A stretch of 55,377 nucleotides of DNA, taken from assembly GCA_003158295.1 (NCBI GenBank), contig PMIP01000067.1, forward strand, positions 9,437-64,813, read 5' to 3'. Below, one piece after another: positions 24,570 to 33,694 of the stretch. Numbering within the stretch: position 1 is the first letter of the stretch; every line of letters starts with the position of its first letter. Made by a program: the position numbers and the translations under genes. The DNA is from Chloroflexota bacterium (GTDB lineage Bacteria; Chloroflexota; Limnocylindria; Limnocylindrales; CSP1-4). The notes beneath the pieces were generated by a model that was given only the letters and a program-made list of their open reading frames with translations, made no database searches and was not told where the DNA came from.

Positions 24570-25480
24570 GGTCGGCCCCGCATGATATCCACGGCGCGAA
24601 GGAGCGCTGCGCCAGCGGTCCCGGTTGCCAAGAACCTGGCCGCCAGAACCTTGAGCGACCTTGATGCGGTCGGGTCGAGCCGCAGAAGCACCTTCAGATG
24701 TGTCTGCGCCAAGTGCGGTTGTCCAGATCGGATGAGGTGGGCGCACACCGACACGACCACAGATCGCGACTCGGCCTTCGCGAATTCCTGCACGGACGGG
24801 GGATATTCGCGCACGCCATCCCTTCGAGCGGTCCAGTAGACGTCAACGAAATCGGAACGCTCCCACGTCGAGTAACGGGCCTGACGGGTCGAAGCTTTCT
24901 CTCGATACAGAGACCGCAGGATCAAGGCTACGCCCCCTTCCGCTGCGAGTCTCGGTAGGAGCTCCTCGTCTGGGCAGTATGGATAGGCGGCAGAGAAGTG
25001 GATGGGCGGCCTCCCGTCGGTACAGATGTAGACAGCACTTCCAGCTGGTGGACAGAGGCGGGACACGAGAAAGCTGGCGGCACTCTCGGGTTCCAGCAGC
25101 ACCGGTGTCTCGGTGGCACCCGCCACGACGAAAGCGCACGTCGGCCAGCGTCGGAGGGCCTCGCGGACGGCTTGGTAGAAGCGCAAGTCGACCTCATCGT
25201 CCGAGTGCAGCAGATGGACCACCTCGCCGGCACCAAGCGCCAGGGAACGATTCCAGTTTCCTACAAGGCCGAGGTGCTCAGCGTTATGAACCACCTTGGC
25301 CCGTGCCGGCAGAGGTAGTTCGTTGACCCTGTAGGGCTGCGGACCGTCGAGCACCAGAAACAGACGGTCGCCCGCATCGAGGGCCGCATCGGCCGACCGC
25401 GCGCACTGCACTAGTTGCTCAGCTGACACGCCGTAGACTGGGACTACCACCGTGATCCGGGGATCGGGAGAGTCTGTCAC
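24566..25480 (-). CDS. GT2-family glycosyltransferase
   Basis: Predicted inverting GT-A transferase. With the GTG start at 25480 the protein has 304 residues and opens with ITVVVPVYG. EHLGLVGNWNRSL and the donor/metal motif VHLLHSDDEVD follow near residue 95. The C-terminal half ends with a helical, TPR-like stretch (HLAQTHLKVLLRLDP). The start is chosen because it makes a GTGA overlap with the preceding flippase stop; the longer frame would overlap that gene by 61 bases. The donor is unknown. Confidence 0.83.
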   Translation of the reverse strand: MTDSPDPRITVVVPVYGVSAEQLVQCARSADAALDAGDRLFLVLDGPQPYRVNELPLPARAKVVHNAEHLGLVGNWNRSLALGAGEVVHLLHSDDEVDLRFYQAVREALRRWPTCAFVVAGATETPVLLEPESAASFLVSRLCPPAGSAVYICTDGRPPIHFSAAYPYCPDEELLPRLAAEGGVALILRSLYREKASTRQARYSTWERSDFVDVYWTARRDGVREYPPSVQEFAKAESRSVVVSVCAHLIRSGQPHLAQTHLKVLLRLDPTASRSLKVLAARFLATGTAGAALLRAVDIMRGRP

Positions 25481-26853
25481 CGGGGCGGACGCTCCAGCTT
25501 TGCAATCTCGAGGCGTGCTCTTATTGGAAGCACCCATGCCGAGACGAGAGTGGTGCCCACAAACAAGGCGGCAACGTAGCCGTTGACGCCGAACGCGGGG
25601 ATCAGAGCTATCTGGAGCGAGGCGACGATCACCGCCTCAACGAGCAGAGTCAACGCCGTGAAGCGCATGATGCCGAGCCCAATGAGCATGATCGCGTAGG
25701 TGTGCGAGAACACGCCCACCATGAAATAGCCGGCGAGACAGAGTCGGAGGGCGAGATCGACTGTGAGCGCTTGGCCTGTCCAAAGCTCCAAGGCCCATTT
25801 CGACCCGATCAGAATGGCCAAGGCTGCGACGCTTGCGTAGGCCATGAGGAGAGCCGGCATCCGCCGGTATGCCCGTCTTATCCAGGCTAGGTCTCCACGC
25901 GTCGCGGCGTCGGCGAGGGCTGGCCACATGGGCGTGGTCACAAGGGCGACCCCACCGGCCGCCATCGAGAGTCCGCGCAAGATGACACCACCTAGCGCTA
26001 CGGATGCTCCGGTGGATTCCGCGGCGAGCACCAAAACGCCGAATTGTAGAGCCAGATACCCCGCCAACTGCATTCCTGCGAAGGCGAGACCTGAGCCAAG
26101 CAGCGGCCGCAGGAGCGACCGAACTGGGATCCCACCGGGTCTCAGCAGGTATGGTCGAGAGGCCACAAGAGTGACGCCGTTTAGCGCCCTGGCCACCACC
26201 TGTGGGCCCTGTGACACTACGACGAACGTCGTCACCGAGCCGATGGAAGGGCCGACGGTTAGGAGCATGACCAGGGCCGCAGCCGAACCGATGGATGCCC
26301 ATATGTTGGTGGCATATTGGGCTTGATAGCCTAGCTGCGCAGCCTCCGGAACCGAGAGGACAAGTTGGGCCGCGACCAGCAATGCCATGGCCACGAAGGC
26401 ACCATGCGCGTCGCCCAAATCGCCGTTCAGCCAGGTGCCGAGCAGGCGATCGAAGATGGTTGTGCTCGAAAATACGAACACCCCAATCAGTATTGCGGTC
26501 GCGAGACCCACCATCAGGATCATGGTGACGACGAAGAACCGAGCTTCAGTCTGGCGGTCCTCGGCCGAAGACGCCCGTGCGATCCCGAGCGTGAGTCCGG
26601 GAGCCACGCCGAGACTCGCAAGGCTCATCCACGAGACAAGGGAGGCGATGGCGACGAAAACGGCAAAGCCGCCGGTGTGGAGGGCCCGGACGGCTACCGC
26701 CACAGCCACGACCTGTACCCCCAAGGAAAGAGCCTTCCCAAACGCTCCTGTCATGGCGGATGTGCCGATTCGCCCACCGCGGGATGCGGTCAGTCGGCCT
26801 GTTCGCTTGAACCGTGACCAGGGCAGATGGACCGTTACGGACCCCACTCTCAT
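25477..26853 (-). CDS. Oligosaccharide flippase (Wzx/MOP family)
   Basis: Second flippase-like membrane protein, about 458 residues with about 12-14 hydrophobic segments. The N-terminal basic stretch leads into GAFGKALSLGVQVVAVAVAV, and the middle contains WPALADAATRGD, typical of MOP exporters. The ATG at 26853 has GAGG eight bases upstream and overlaps the stop of a small upstream ORF. A GTG at 26871 is the alternative. It is unlike the flippase at 22112 beyond the fold, so the two probably handle different substrates. Confidence 0.84.
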   Translation of the reverse strand: MRVGSVTVHLPWSRFKRTGRLTASRGGRIGTSAMTGAFGKALSLGVQVVAVAVAVRALHTGGFAVFVAIASLVSWMSLASLGVAPGLTLGIARASSAEDRQTEARFFVVTMILMVGLATAILIGVFVFSSTTIFDRLLGTWLNGDLGDAHGAFVAMALLVAAQLVLSVPEAAQLGYQAQYATNIWASIGSAAALVMLLTVGPSIGSVTTFVVVSQGPQVVARALNGVTLVASRPYLLRPGGIPVRSLLRPLLGSGLAFAGMQLAGYLALQFGVLVLAAESTGASVALGGVILRGLSMAAGGVALVTTPMWPALADAATRGDLAWIRRAYRRMPALLMAYASVAALAILIGSKWALELWTGQALTVDLALRLCLAGYFMVGVFSHTYAIMLIGLGIMRFTALTLLVEAVIVASLQIALIPAFGVNGYVAALFVGTTLVSAWVLPIRARLEIAKLERPPR

Positions 26854-27131
26854 GCTTCGGGCCTCGTCCACTGCCGACTGCGCAAAGGGGGTTCGGCAAC
26901 CGTGGCGATGTTGGAAGCACGGCGCCCGACCTCAGCCGGGCGGCCCGCCGTGGCAGGTTCGACCATTGTCCAGCTCGCGGTGACCTCTGACGAGGCGTCC
27001 GCTGCGCCCAGAGCAAGCTCGACGGCGTGCCAGGCTGTCCTTGATCGAGTGATCGCTGCGTGCCCTGGGCCCATCAGGGTCGTGGCCTGGACACGCCTAC
27101 ACAACTCACTGCCCGGGCGCGGTAGCGCCAC
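26850..27131 (-). CDS. Weak small ORF between polymerase and flippase
   Basis: Fills the 252-base gap between two membrane-protein genes. The frame (up to 93 residues from a GTG at 27131, or 74 from an ATG at 27074) ends with a TGA overlapping the flippase ATG (ATGA). Codons look fairly coding-like (many GTC, GCC, ATC and GAG), with AWHAVELALGAADASSEVTA in the middle. No family is recognised. It may be the 3' remnant of a decayed gene. Confidence 0.3.
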   Translation of the reverse strand: MALPRPGSELCRRVQATTLMGPGHAAITRSRTAWHAVELALGAADASSEVTASWTMVEPATAGRPAEVGRRASNIATVAEPPLRSRQWTRPEA

Positions 27132-28575
27132 GATCGCGCTTCCCCTCAGGCTCGCCCACTCTGAGGGGCGCGGCGAGTCCGCCCGCGGGATCTTGCCTAA
27201 TTAGCCCGCTCACGCCAAGCGCGAGCACCAGGATAAGGGCGAAGCTCGCGCCCTTATCTTCGAAGGGGAAGCTCTGGATGCCAAGGACTACGAGCACGAA
27301 TGCGAAGCCGACTACAGTGAGGTATTCGATGCGGACCCTCTCGCGCTGTCGCCACAGCTCGAAGGCCAGCCGCAGACAGGCGGCCGCGAACAGCGCCAGA
27401 GGGACGAGGCCGAGCAGGCCGAACTTGGCCAGGTAGATGAGTGGCGTGTCCAAGGTGGGAGTACTGACCACCTTGTTACCGCTGTTCGTCCATTGGAAGC
27501 TGTAACCGGGACCGACGCCGAGCAAGGGACTGCTCGTAAACGCCTGCCACGCAACCTTCATTTGTGACAGGCGCTCCTGGAGGCTCGGGTCGGATTCCGG
27601 GTTGGTTATGAGAGTGCCGATTTCGGATATCCGTTGGCCGAGACGGTCCGGTGCCGGCGTTGTCGCCGCTGTGGCCGCCGTCGGCGATGTCGGCACCGGC
27701 GTTGTCGCCGATGTTGCCGCCGTCGGCGATGTCGGCGATGTCGGCGTGGATGTGGGGTTGCTTGGTTGGGCGGTGGCTGCGGCCCCAATTCGAGGGAGCG
27801 AAACGTTGCCGTTGGCAACGGCGATTCCGAACTCGCCCGCGAAGAAGACCGCAAGCGCCATCGCCAATTCGATCATGAGTACGGGAGCCCCTCCTCGCCA
27901 CGGCCGGCCCGCGAACATAGCGACTCCGGTCGGCACCGCGAGCAGGAGCAGCGTTGAACGGGATCCGGTGATGAAGAAAAGGCCGAGGACTGCACCCGCC
28001 ATCGCCGCCCACCACCACCGGCGCGATGCGCCGGCGAGGGCCAGGGCAGTCGCCAGCGCCAGAAGGGCGGCGGCCAATGTCTCGGATGGCAAGGCGATCC
28101 GGTCGATGGGAAGGCTCGTCAAGTGGCGCCGGCTGATCCATTCGACAGCGAACGAGAGCGACGCCAGCGCACCGCAGACGGCGAGGAGGGCGACCAGCCA
28201 TCGCCGTGACGCTCTACAGGCGCACGCAAGCGCGAGGATGGGGGCGGCCGCAAACAATGCATAGGCGGAGGCGTCACGAAGCCACGAGGTGAACGACGTG
28301 TTGTGCACACGGGAGACAGCGAGCGAGACAATCAGGAGGGCCACGGTCGAAGCCGAGGCAATGAGCCAGGGCCTTGTGGTGGCGGTGCCCATTCTGGGCA
28401 GCCACCACGGGGCGCTCGCTACGGCCCCTGCCACTGCCGCGATCGCCAGCAGGAAGTAGACGACCTTGGGTGCTTCGAGATTGTTGGAGCCCTGAAGGGT
28501 GAGCAGGCCCCCGAGGATCACGACGAGCACGAGAATCCGCCCGTCGAGCAGTCTGGAAACGCTCAGTTCCGGCAC
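27106..28575 (-). CDS. O-antigen ligase/polymerase-like membrane protein (Wzy_C type)
   Basis: Predicted to polymerise or ligate lipid-linked repeats outside the membrane. The 489-residue protein has about 11-12 membrane segments and a long external loop (about residues 260-370). That loop ends in the typical SPLLGVGPGYSFQW, equivalent to the conserved GxGxGxF region of O-antigen ligases. The loop also holds a Thr/Pro/Ser-rich repeat. ITGSRSTLLLL matches the conserved TxSRG-like helix. It is followed by a small ORF and the second flippase. Confidence 0.84.
   Translation of the reverse strand: MPELSVSRLLDGRILVLVVILGGLLTLQGSNNLEAPKVVYFLLAIAAVAGAVASAPWWLPRMGTATTRPWLIASASTVALLIVSLAVSRVHNTSFTSWLRDASAYALFAAAPILALACACRASRRWLVALLAVCGALASLSFAVEWISRRHLTSLPIDRIALPSETLAAALLALATALALAGASRRWWWAAMAGAVLGLFFITGSRSTLLLLAVPTGVAMFAGRPWRGGAPVLMIELAMALAVFFAGEFGIAVANGNVSLPRIGAAATAQPSNPTSTPTSPTSPTAATSATTPVPTSPTAATAATTPAPDRLGQRISEIGTLITNPESDPSLQERLSQMKVAWQAFTSSPLLGVGPGYSFQWTNSGNKVVSTPTLDTPLIYLAKFGLLGLVPLALFAAACLRLAFELWRQRERVRIEYLTVVGFAFVLVVLGIQSFPFEDKGASFALILVLALGVSGLIRQDPAGGLAAPLRVGEPEGKRDRGATAPGQ
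27654..27745 (-). repeat. 42-bp tandem repeat encoding a Thr/Pro/Ser loop
   Basis: Two imperfect copies with a period of 42 bases encode PTSPTAATSATTPV and PTSPTAATAATTPA. Shorter GGCGATGTC reiterations follow at one end. They lie inside the extracytoplasmic loop of the ligase-like protein. Length variation here would stay in frame in units of 14 residues. Confidence 0.75.
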
Positions 28576-28604
28576 GATTTAGCCCCCCATCTAGCGGCAG
28601 ACGG

Positions 28605-29900
28605 TCACGTATTAGGTCCTTGGCGAGGCCCGTTTGATCCTTCCTGGACAACGCCCGAGGCGCGAGCCTTCTGCCCGCTGGCAGAGGCCGGCGTCAACAA
28701 TCCTTCGACGAACCTGCGCCCTCGCTCCAGGCCCTCAGATGACATGAGGGCGGTCGCAGCATAGCTCGCTCCGGCGGCGCCGAGACGTGCCGCCAGTTCT
28801 GGATCGCTCCTGAGGCGGGCAAGGGCGAGCAGCAACGCCTCGGGATCTCCGGCAGGAACGGTCATGCCCGCTCCCGTTCGCTGGATTTCCCGGTAGGTCG
28901 CGCCGTCGTCGCGGACCGCGGCCACGATCGGCCGGCCGGCAGCGCAGTATGACGTGAGCTTGCTCGGCAGGGACATGTCGGCCACGGTCGATCGCTCGCT
29001 CACGAGAAGCACGTCGGCTGCGGCCAGGGCGGCCGCGTAGTCGCCGTCGGACTGGCTCGAGAGAAACTGGACGTTCGACAGGTGGGCTGCCGCCCGCTTG
29101 AGAGATGCCCGCTGATTGCCGTCTCCAAGCAGCACGAAACGAATGACGGGCTCCGCTGTCAACGCAATGTCCGCCGCATCCAGCACCTGTTCCAGGCCCT
29201 GCTTGAGACCCATGTTTCCGGCATGGAGGACGATCTGATCGGACCCCCATCCAAAACGCTTACGGGTCCTGGCGATGCTGGCCTTCACGGCGGGACGAAC
29301 GATCCAGTTCGGTATCTCCACAATCCGCTGGCCCCGAACACCAAGCGACCGTAGATAGGGCACGAATGAAGGGGAGACGACACCGACTGCCCGGGCGCGA
29401 TGAAGCGCCCAGCCCTCGAGGCGCGAAACTCCCCCTGCGACGCGCCCGCCCGCTTCCATCCCGCTCTGCTCCGCGGCGCGACCCATCAGGTCCTGGACGA
29501 TGACGCCGTACGGAACGTGCCAGCGCGCCGAGAAGATGCGGGCCAGGGCCCCTCCGCTCAGGCTCGGAACGATCCCCACCACGACGTCGGGGGGATCGAG
29601 GCGGGTGAACAGGCCGTTGAGCAGGAACGTACCCTCGTACAAGCCGCGGCCGATGACCGATTGCCGGGCCGGGACGTAGTGACGGCGCCGAATGACCTCC
29701 ACCCCCTCGATCACTTCGCGCCGGCGCAGGCCGCTTCGATAAGCCGCGTCCATGTGCCACGATGGGTAGTGCGGGAAGCCGGTGATGACGCTGACGCGAT
29801 GACCTGAATGAGCCAGGTGCTCGGCGAGCTCCGTCGTGTACGGCGCGTTTCCAGACGGCTCCGGCCAGTAGTTGATCGCGGCAAACAGGATGTGCGCCAT
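28605..29900 (-). CDS. GT4-family glycosyltransferase, WcaI-like
   Basis: Predicted retaining GT-B transferase for glycan assembly. The 431-residue protein begins ILFAAINYWPEPSGNAPYT and has GHRVSVITGFPHYPSW, the WcaI/fucosyltransferase-like N-terminal signature. The donor half has VLHAGNMGLKQGLEQVL, FVLLGDGNQ and LPSKLTSYCAAGRPIVA. The ATG at 29900 is preferred over a GTG six codons earlier, which sits on its own AAAGG. The adjacent region 29901-30081 shows no gene. Sugar specificity is unknown. Confidence 0.86.
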   Translation of the reverse strand: MAHILFAAINYWPEPSGNAPYTTELAEHLAHSGHRVSVITGFPHYPSWHMDAAYRSGLRRREVIEGVEVIRRRHYVPARQSVIGRGLYEGTFLLNGLFTRLDPPDVVVGIVPSLSGGALARIFSARWHVPYGVIVQDLMGRAAEQSGMEAGGRVAGGVSRLEGWALHRARAVGVVSPSFVPYLRSLGVRGQRIVEIPNWIVRPAVKASIARTRKRFGWGSDQIVLHAGNMGLKQGLEQVLDAADIALTAEPVIRFVLLGDGNQRASLKRAAAHLSNVQFLSSQSDGDYAAALAAADVLLVSERSTVADMSLPSKLTSYCAAGRPIVAAVRDDGATYREIQRTGAGMTVPAGDPEALLLALARLRSDPELAARLGAAGASYAATALMSSEGLERGRRFVEGLLTPASASGQKARASGVVQEGSNGPRQGPNT

Positions 29901-30081
29901 CCGATTGTGCTTCTCCACCCTTTGCTAGCACGCGACCACACCGAACCGTGGACTGTCTCCGGTCACCTAGCGCGCATGGTAGGTGCTACGGCGTGGTCAT
30001 TTCCGGCCGCGCAGCCAACCGTCCGTCGCTTTCGTCGCCTCCGCGATGATAGCCTCCCGGTCCGAACCCGAGCGGCGGCCT

Positions 30082-31638
30082 TCACTCAGGCGCTCTGCTT
30101 CCGTCCGCCGTCTTACTGAAGGCCAGCGCCAAGCCGGCCCCCGCTATGAGCCATATCAGGGAGAAGTTGAGGGCGTTGGTGGCCTGATAGGCGACGAGCA
30201 GAGATATCAGCGAGCCCAGGTACGCCGCGGCTATCGGGCCCGTGGCGGGGCGCCCTGACGCGCGCCAGAGAGCCAGCAGGAGCAGCGCGAAGCCGACAGT
30301 CAGACCCGCAAAGCCCACCACGCCCGATTCGTAGAGGGCGGCGACGGCGAGAATGGCAAGGTGGTCGGGAACTGCTGGACCCTGGGATAGATCTATGTGT
30401 CTCTGCCCGAACGAGTTGGCGCCCAAGCCGATAACAGGGTCGCGTTGCCAGTCCGTGAGGGCTGTGGGTATCCGGGCCAGGCGGAACGCGAGGGTATCGG
30501 TATCTGGCGGCTCCACGACAGGGGGCGGCTTTGATCCTCCCGCCGGTGGGACAGGCGTGACAGGCGTGACAGGCGGGATCGGGTCCACCCGGAGCTGTCC
30601 GATCAGGGTGTGACCTGGGAGGCCCGGCAGGACATACGGCCCGATCGCAAGCCCCCTGCCCCAGCCGGGAATGGTCACGTCGATCTGCTGGGCCTGGGTG
30701 CGAGCGGACGATAGCAGCGCCGGCGCGACGAAGATTCCGACGACGATCGCCCCGATGGCGACCGAGCCCGGAAGCAGCAGCCTGCGCGGTTCCTGCTTCC
30801 GGTAGAGGATCACGCCGGCGTAGGCGATCAGGCCGGCGGCCAACCCCAAGTACGCGCCGCGGGTCAGGCCCACCGCCAATCCCGCAAGCATCAACGCGAC
30901 GAGCGCCGCACTCCTCAGCCGGGGCCTGGACCGGCACTCTTCGATGGCGAAAGGAGTTATGGCCCCGAGGAGGCTGGCATACACGTTCGCCTCCCACGAC
31001 AGGCCGAAGACCTTGATGTCCATGCCTGGCAGAGATTGCCCGCCGGCGATGCTGTAGAAGAGGAGCGCGACCAGAATCCCCGCCGCGGCCTGTGGCACCG
31101 TCGCGAGTCGCAGCCAGTGAGGACCGCCCTCTGGGCCCTCTTCAAACAACAGCAGGAAGGCAAGCAGTCCGCCGGCCATGGAAAGGCCGATCCAGACGAT
31201 CATGCGCAGGCTGTCGGCCCGGTCCGGTGAGTACAGCAGTGAAGAGGCGATGAGCGCCCCCAGGTAGATCACGAAGGCGATCGCCATCGGCCGGAGACGT
31301 CTCCATGTCGCGAGATCGGGCAGCCGGCGCGCATACAGCAGCGCGAGAAGCCCGGCGGCGATCGCGGGTTGCTCGAGCCGCATGTTGCCCAGCTGGGTGT
31401 CGATCGTCCACCGGGAAAGAGAGGCAAGCAGGAATAGGATCCCGAACGCAACCACCGGGCGCCGCGTGGACAGAAACGCGACCAGGCCCGCTCCGCCGAC
31501 CGCAAGGACGGCGGGGGGAAGGCTGGCCAGTGTGCGATCGCTCAGCAGCCACATGCCCGCGATGCCCCCCAGAACGAGGGCGACGAGCGCGAGCGATCGC
31601 CAGGATCTGACCAGGCTCACGTTCGCACGGGCGATCAT
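30082..31638 (-). CDS. O-antigen ligase/polymerase-like membrane protein
   Basis: Second polymerase/ligase candidate. The 518-residue protein has about 12 membrane segments, VGLTRGAYLGLAAGL as the conserved Arg-containing helix, and a large external loop (about 320-420). The loop contains a Pro/Val repeat (PPVTPVTPVPPAGG) and DPVIGLGANSFGQRH, the ligase-type GxGxNxF motif. AGGAG lies six bases before the ATG. It diverges from the GT-C-like gene at 31817. Two such proteins in one locus imply two polymerisation or ligation steps. Confidence 0.85.
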   Translation of the reverse strand: MIARANVSLVRSWRSLALVALVLGGIAGMWLLSDRTLASLPPAVLAVGGAGLVAFLSTRRPVVAFGILFLLASLSRWTIDTQLGNMRLEQPAIAAGLLALLYARRLPDLATWRRLRPMAIAFVIYLGALIASSLLYSPDRADSLRMIVWIGLSMAGGLLAFLLLFEEGPEGGPHWLRLATVPQAAAGILVALLFYSIAGGQSLPGMDIKVFGLSWEANVYASLLGAITPFAIEECRSRPRLRSAALVALMLAGLAVGLTRGAYLGLAAGLIAYAGVILYRKQEPRRLLLPGSVAIGAIVVGIFVAPALLSSARTQAQQIDVTIPGWGRGLAIGPYVLPGLPGHTLIGQLRVDPIPPVTPVTPVPPAGGSKPPPVVEPPDTDTLAFRLARIPTALTDWQRDPVIGLGANSFGQRHIDLSQGPAVPDHLAILAVAALYESGVVGFAGLTVGFALLLLALWRASGRPATGPIAAAYLGSLISLLVAYQATNALNFSLIWLIAGAGLALAFSKTADGSRAPE

Positions 31639-31816
31639 CCAGTTCTCCTGTCTCTTCTAGACCTCACAAGTCACCGACAGGCTGGCTGGCCCGGTCTTCT
31701 TCGGCGGCAAGAGCATACCGGATGGACCGGCCAGACCGGTCGCGGCGCCGCTGCTCGCTTGGCGAGGCTGGGCGCTACTATCGCGGAGCCTCGCAACGAT
31801 GAACAATAGGAGGGGA

Positions 31817-33625
31817 ATGAGCGTGACCCGACCGGTGTCGACCGCGCGAGGGAACGACCCGCGAAGGTGGCCGCGTCGTCTCTCGCCCGACCTCCTCTGG
31901 GACCGGCGTCTCGCGATTGCGATCCTCGTTGCCGTCGGCATCGCGATGCTGGCGCTCCTGCTCTTCGTATCTCGCTGGGTGACGTTCTGGCAGGACGAGT
32001 GGAACTTCATCGTTCAACGGCCCGATCCCAGCGTCCGCTCGTTCTTCGCCCCCCAGGTCGACACACTCCTCGCTACGTTGGTCGCCGTCTACGAGGTACT
32101 GCTGGCCATCTTCGGGCTGCATACGTACCTGCCCTACCTGCTCGTAACCTGGTTGGCGGACTTCATCTGCGTCGGCCTCCTGTATCACATCGTCGCCCGA
32201 CGATCCGGGGTACTGCTCGGGCTCATGGCCGGCCTATCCGTCCTGCTGCTGGGCAGTGCCTACGAGGACCTGCTGCAGCCCTTCCAGATGCAATACCTGC
32301 TGGCGGCCGCCGGCGGCCTGCTCGCCCTGGACCGCCTGCTCCTGGTGGAGGGGGAGCTGTCCGGATCTCACAGCCGGCGAGATCTCATGGTGACGGTCCT
32401 GGCTCTCGTCTTCGCCGTCGCCTCGTCGAGCCTCGGTCCCATCTTCGTCGGGCTCATCCTGGTCTGGGCAGTGCTCCATCGCGACCGGGCCGCGCTCCTC
32501 GCGGCCCTACCTGCAGTCGCCCTGTACGGCGTGTGGTACGCCACCTGGTCGAGGGAGTTCCAGGCCCTTCCCCAGACGAGCTTCTCCCTGGCCACGGGCA
32601 CCGAGTCGCTCCTGTACGGCCTGGGGGCGGCCACTTGCGGCGTCGTTGGATTGCCGCCGGACCACGACGCCTGGTTCGGCACCTTGATACTCGCGGCGGC
32701 CGGCGCCTGCGTGGCCGTGGCGATGGTCCGCGGGCTTCGCCCGGCGCCGCTGGCAGCCGCAGCTCTTGCGGCGCTCGTCGCCGAGTACGGCCTTCAGGCG
32801 TTCCTCCGCGGCTCCTTCGGTGTCGAGCACGCGGCTCGCTCCGGCTACCTGTACCCGGCTGCGCTCTTCGTGTGGCTTGCCATCTCGGGCATTGTGGGAC
32901 GCGGTCTGGACCGTGATACATGGATCGGGCGAGGGAGGTTGGTGCTCGTCCCGGCCGCCATCTTCCTCTTGATCGTGCCGATGTCGATCGGGAACATGCG
33001 CCAGTTCGTTGGCGCCGCCCGGGGGGAGAAGGGCATCCGAGCGACCGAAATGGCAGAACTGGACCTGGCTGTGGCCGTGAGCTCGGTCCCCGGCGTAAAC
33101 CTGGACGTCGGGATCGATCCCAACTATGTTCCGCAGCTCACCGCTCGAGACTACCTGGCCGTGATCCGGCGCTTTGGAGAGCCGGCGCTGGCCTGGGACT
33201 GGGAGGCCGCGGCTGATAGCCAGGCGGTCAACATGACGGCCGTTCGACTCCTCGGCTCTGCCGTCCAATTCGTCCCGCCCACGCCCTCAGACGCAGCCGC
33301 GCCGCCGCTCGACGTCAAGGGTGGCACCGCCGAGTCCGGTACCTCAGCCGGCTGCAGCCTGGTGCGTCCCTCGGGGCCCGGTACCGTGGTCTCCGTGCCC
33401 GCCAACGGGCGAGCCATCTGGCTGAAGTCGCCACCGCCCGGCATTGTCCTCCTGGTGGGAATCGCCGGTCAGCCATCCGCTTCCCTGGACGGACGTGCCG
33501 GCGATGCGCTGGCCAGCGGGCAGGCCATGATCCTGCCCAACCTTCCGGAGCCCTATGGGTGGCAGGCGCTGCTTGCCCAGGTCGGAACGCAGCCCTTCGA
33601 GGTCTGCTCGGCGCCTGCGCAGTAG
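31817..33625 (+). CDS. Polytopic membrane protein, possible GT-C glycosyltransferase
   Basis: The roughly 600-residue protein has a first membrane helix (about 32-52) followed at once by TFWQDEWNF. An acidic DE pair after the first helix is the catalytic-loop hallmark of GT-C enzymes. About ten more membrane segments follow, then a soluble C-terminal domain of about 190 residues with two cysteines. AGGAGG at 31808-31813 is only three bases from the ATG at 31817 but nine from an in-frame GTG at 31823; an ATG at 31799 is also in frame. A TACTAT hexamer at 31776 could be its -10 element. Substrate unknown; it stands alone between two minus-strand blocks. Confidence 0.7.
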   Translation: MSVTRPVSTARGNDPRRWPRRLSPDLLWDRRLAIAILVAVGIAMLALLLFVSRWVTFWQDEWNFIVQRPDPSVRSFFAPQVDTLLATLVAVYEVLLAIFGLHTYLPYLLVTWLADFICVGLLYHIVARRSGVLLGLMAGLSVLLLGSAYEDLLQPFQMQYLLAAAGGLLALDRLLLVEGELSGSHSRRDLMVTVLALVFAVASSSLGPIFVGLILVWAVLHRDRAALLAALPAVALYGVWYATWSREFQALPQTSFSLATGTESLLYGLGAATCGVVGLPPDHDAWFGTLILAAAGACVAVAMVRGLRPAPLAAAALAALVAEYGLQAFLRGSFGVEHAARSGYLYPAALFVWLAISGIVGRGLDRDTWIGRGRLVLVPAAIFLLIVPMSIGNMRQFVGAARGEKGIRATEMAELDLAVAVSSVPGVNLDVGIDPNYVPQLTARDYLAVIRRFGEPALAWDWEAAADSQAVNMTAVRLLGSAVQFVPPTPSDAAAPPLDVKGGTAESGTSAGCSLVRPSGPGTVVSVPANGRAIWLKSPPPGIVLLVGIAGQPSASLDGRAGDALASGQAMILPNLPEPYGWQALLAQVGTQPFEVCSAPAQ

Positions 33626-33694
33626 GACGACCCTGTCGTAGCTGGCACCCCAAGGGAGCGCTCCGGCGAATGCGCTGCTTCTGGCGCGACCGTG

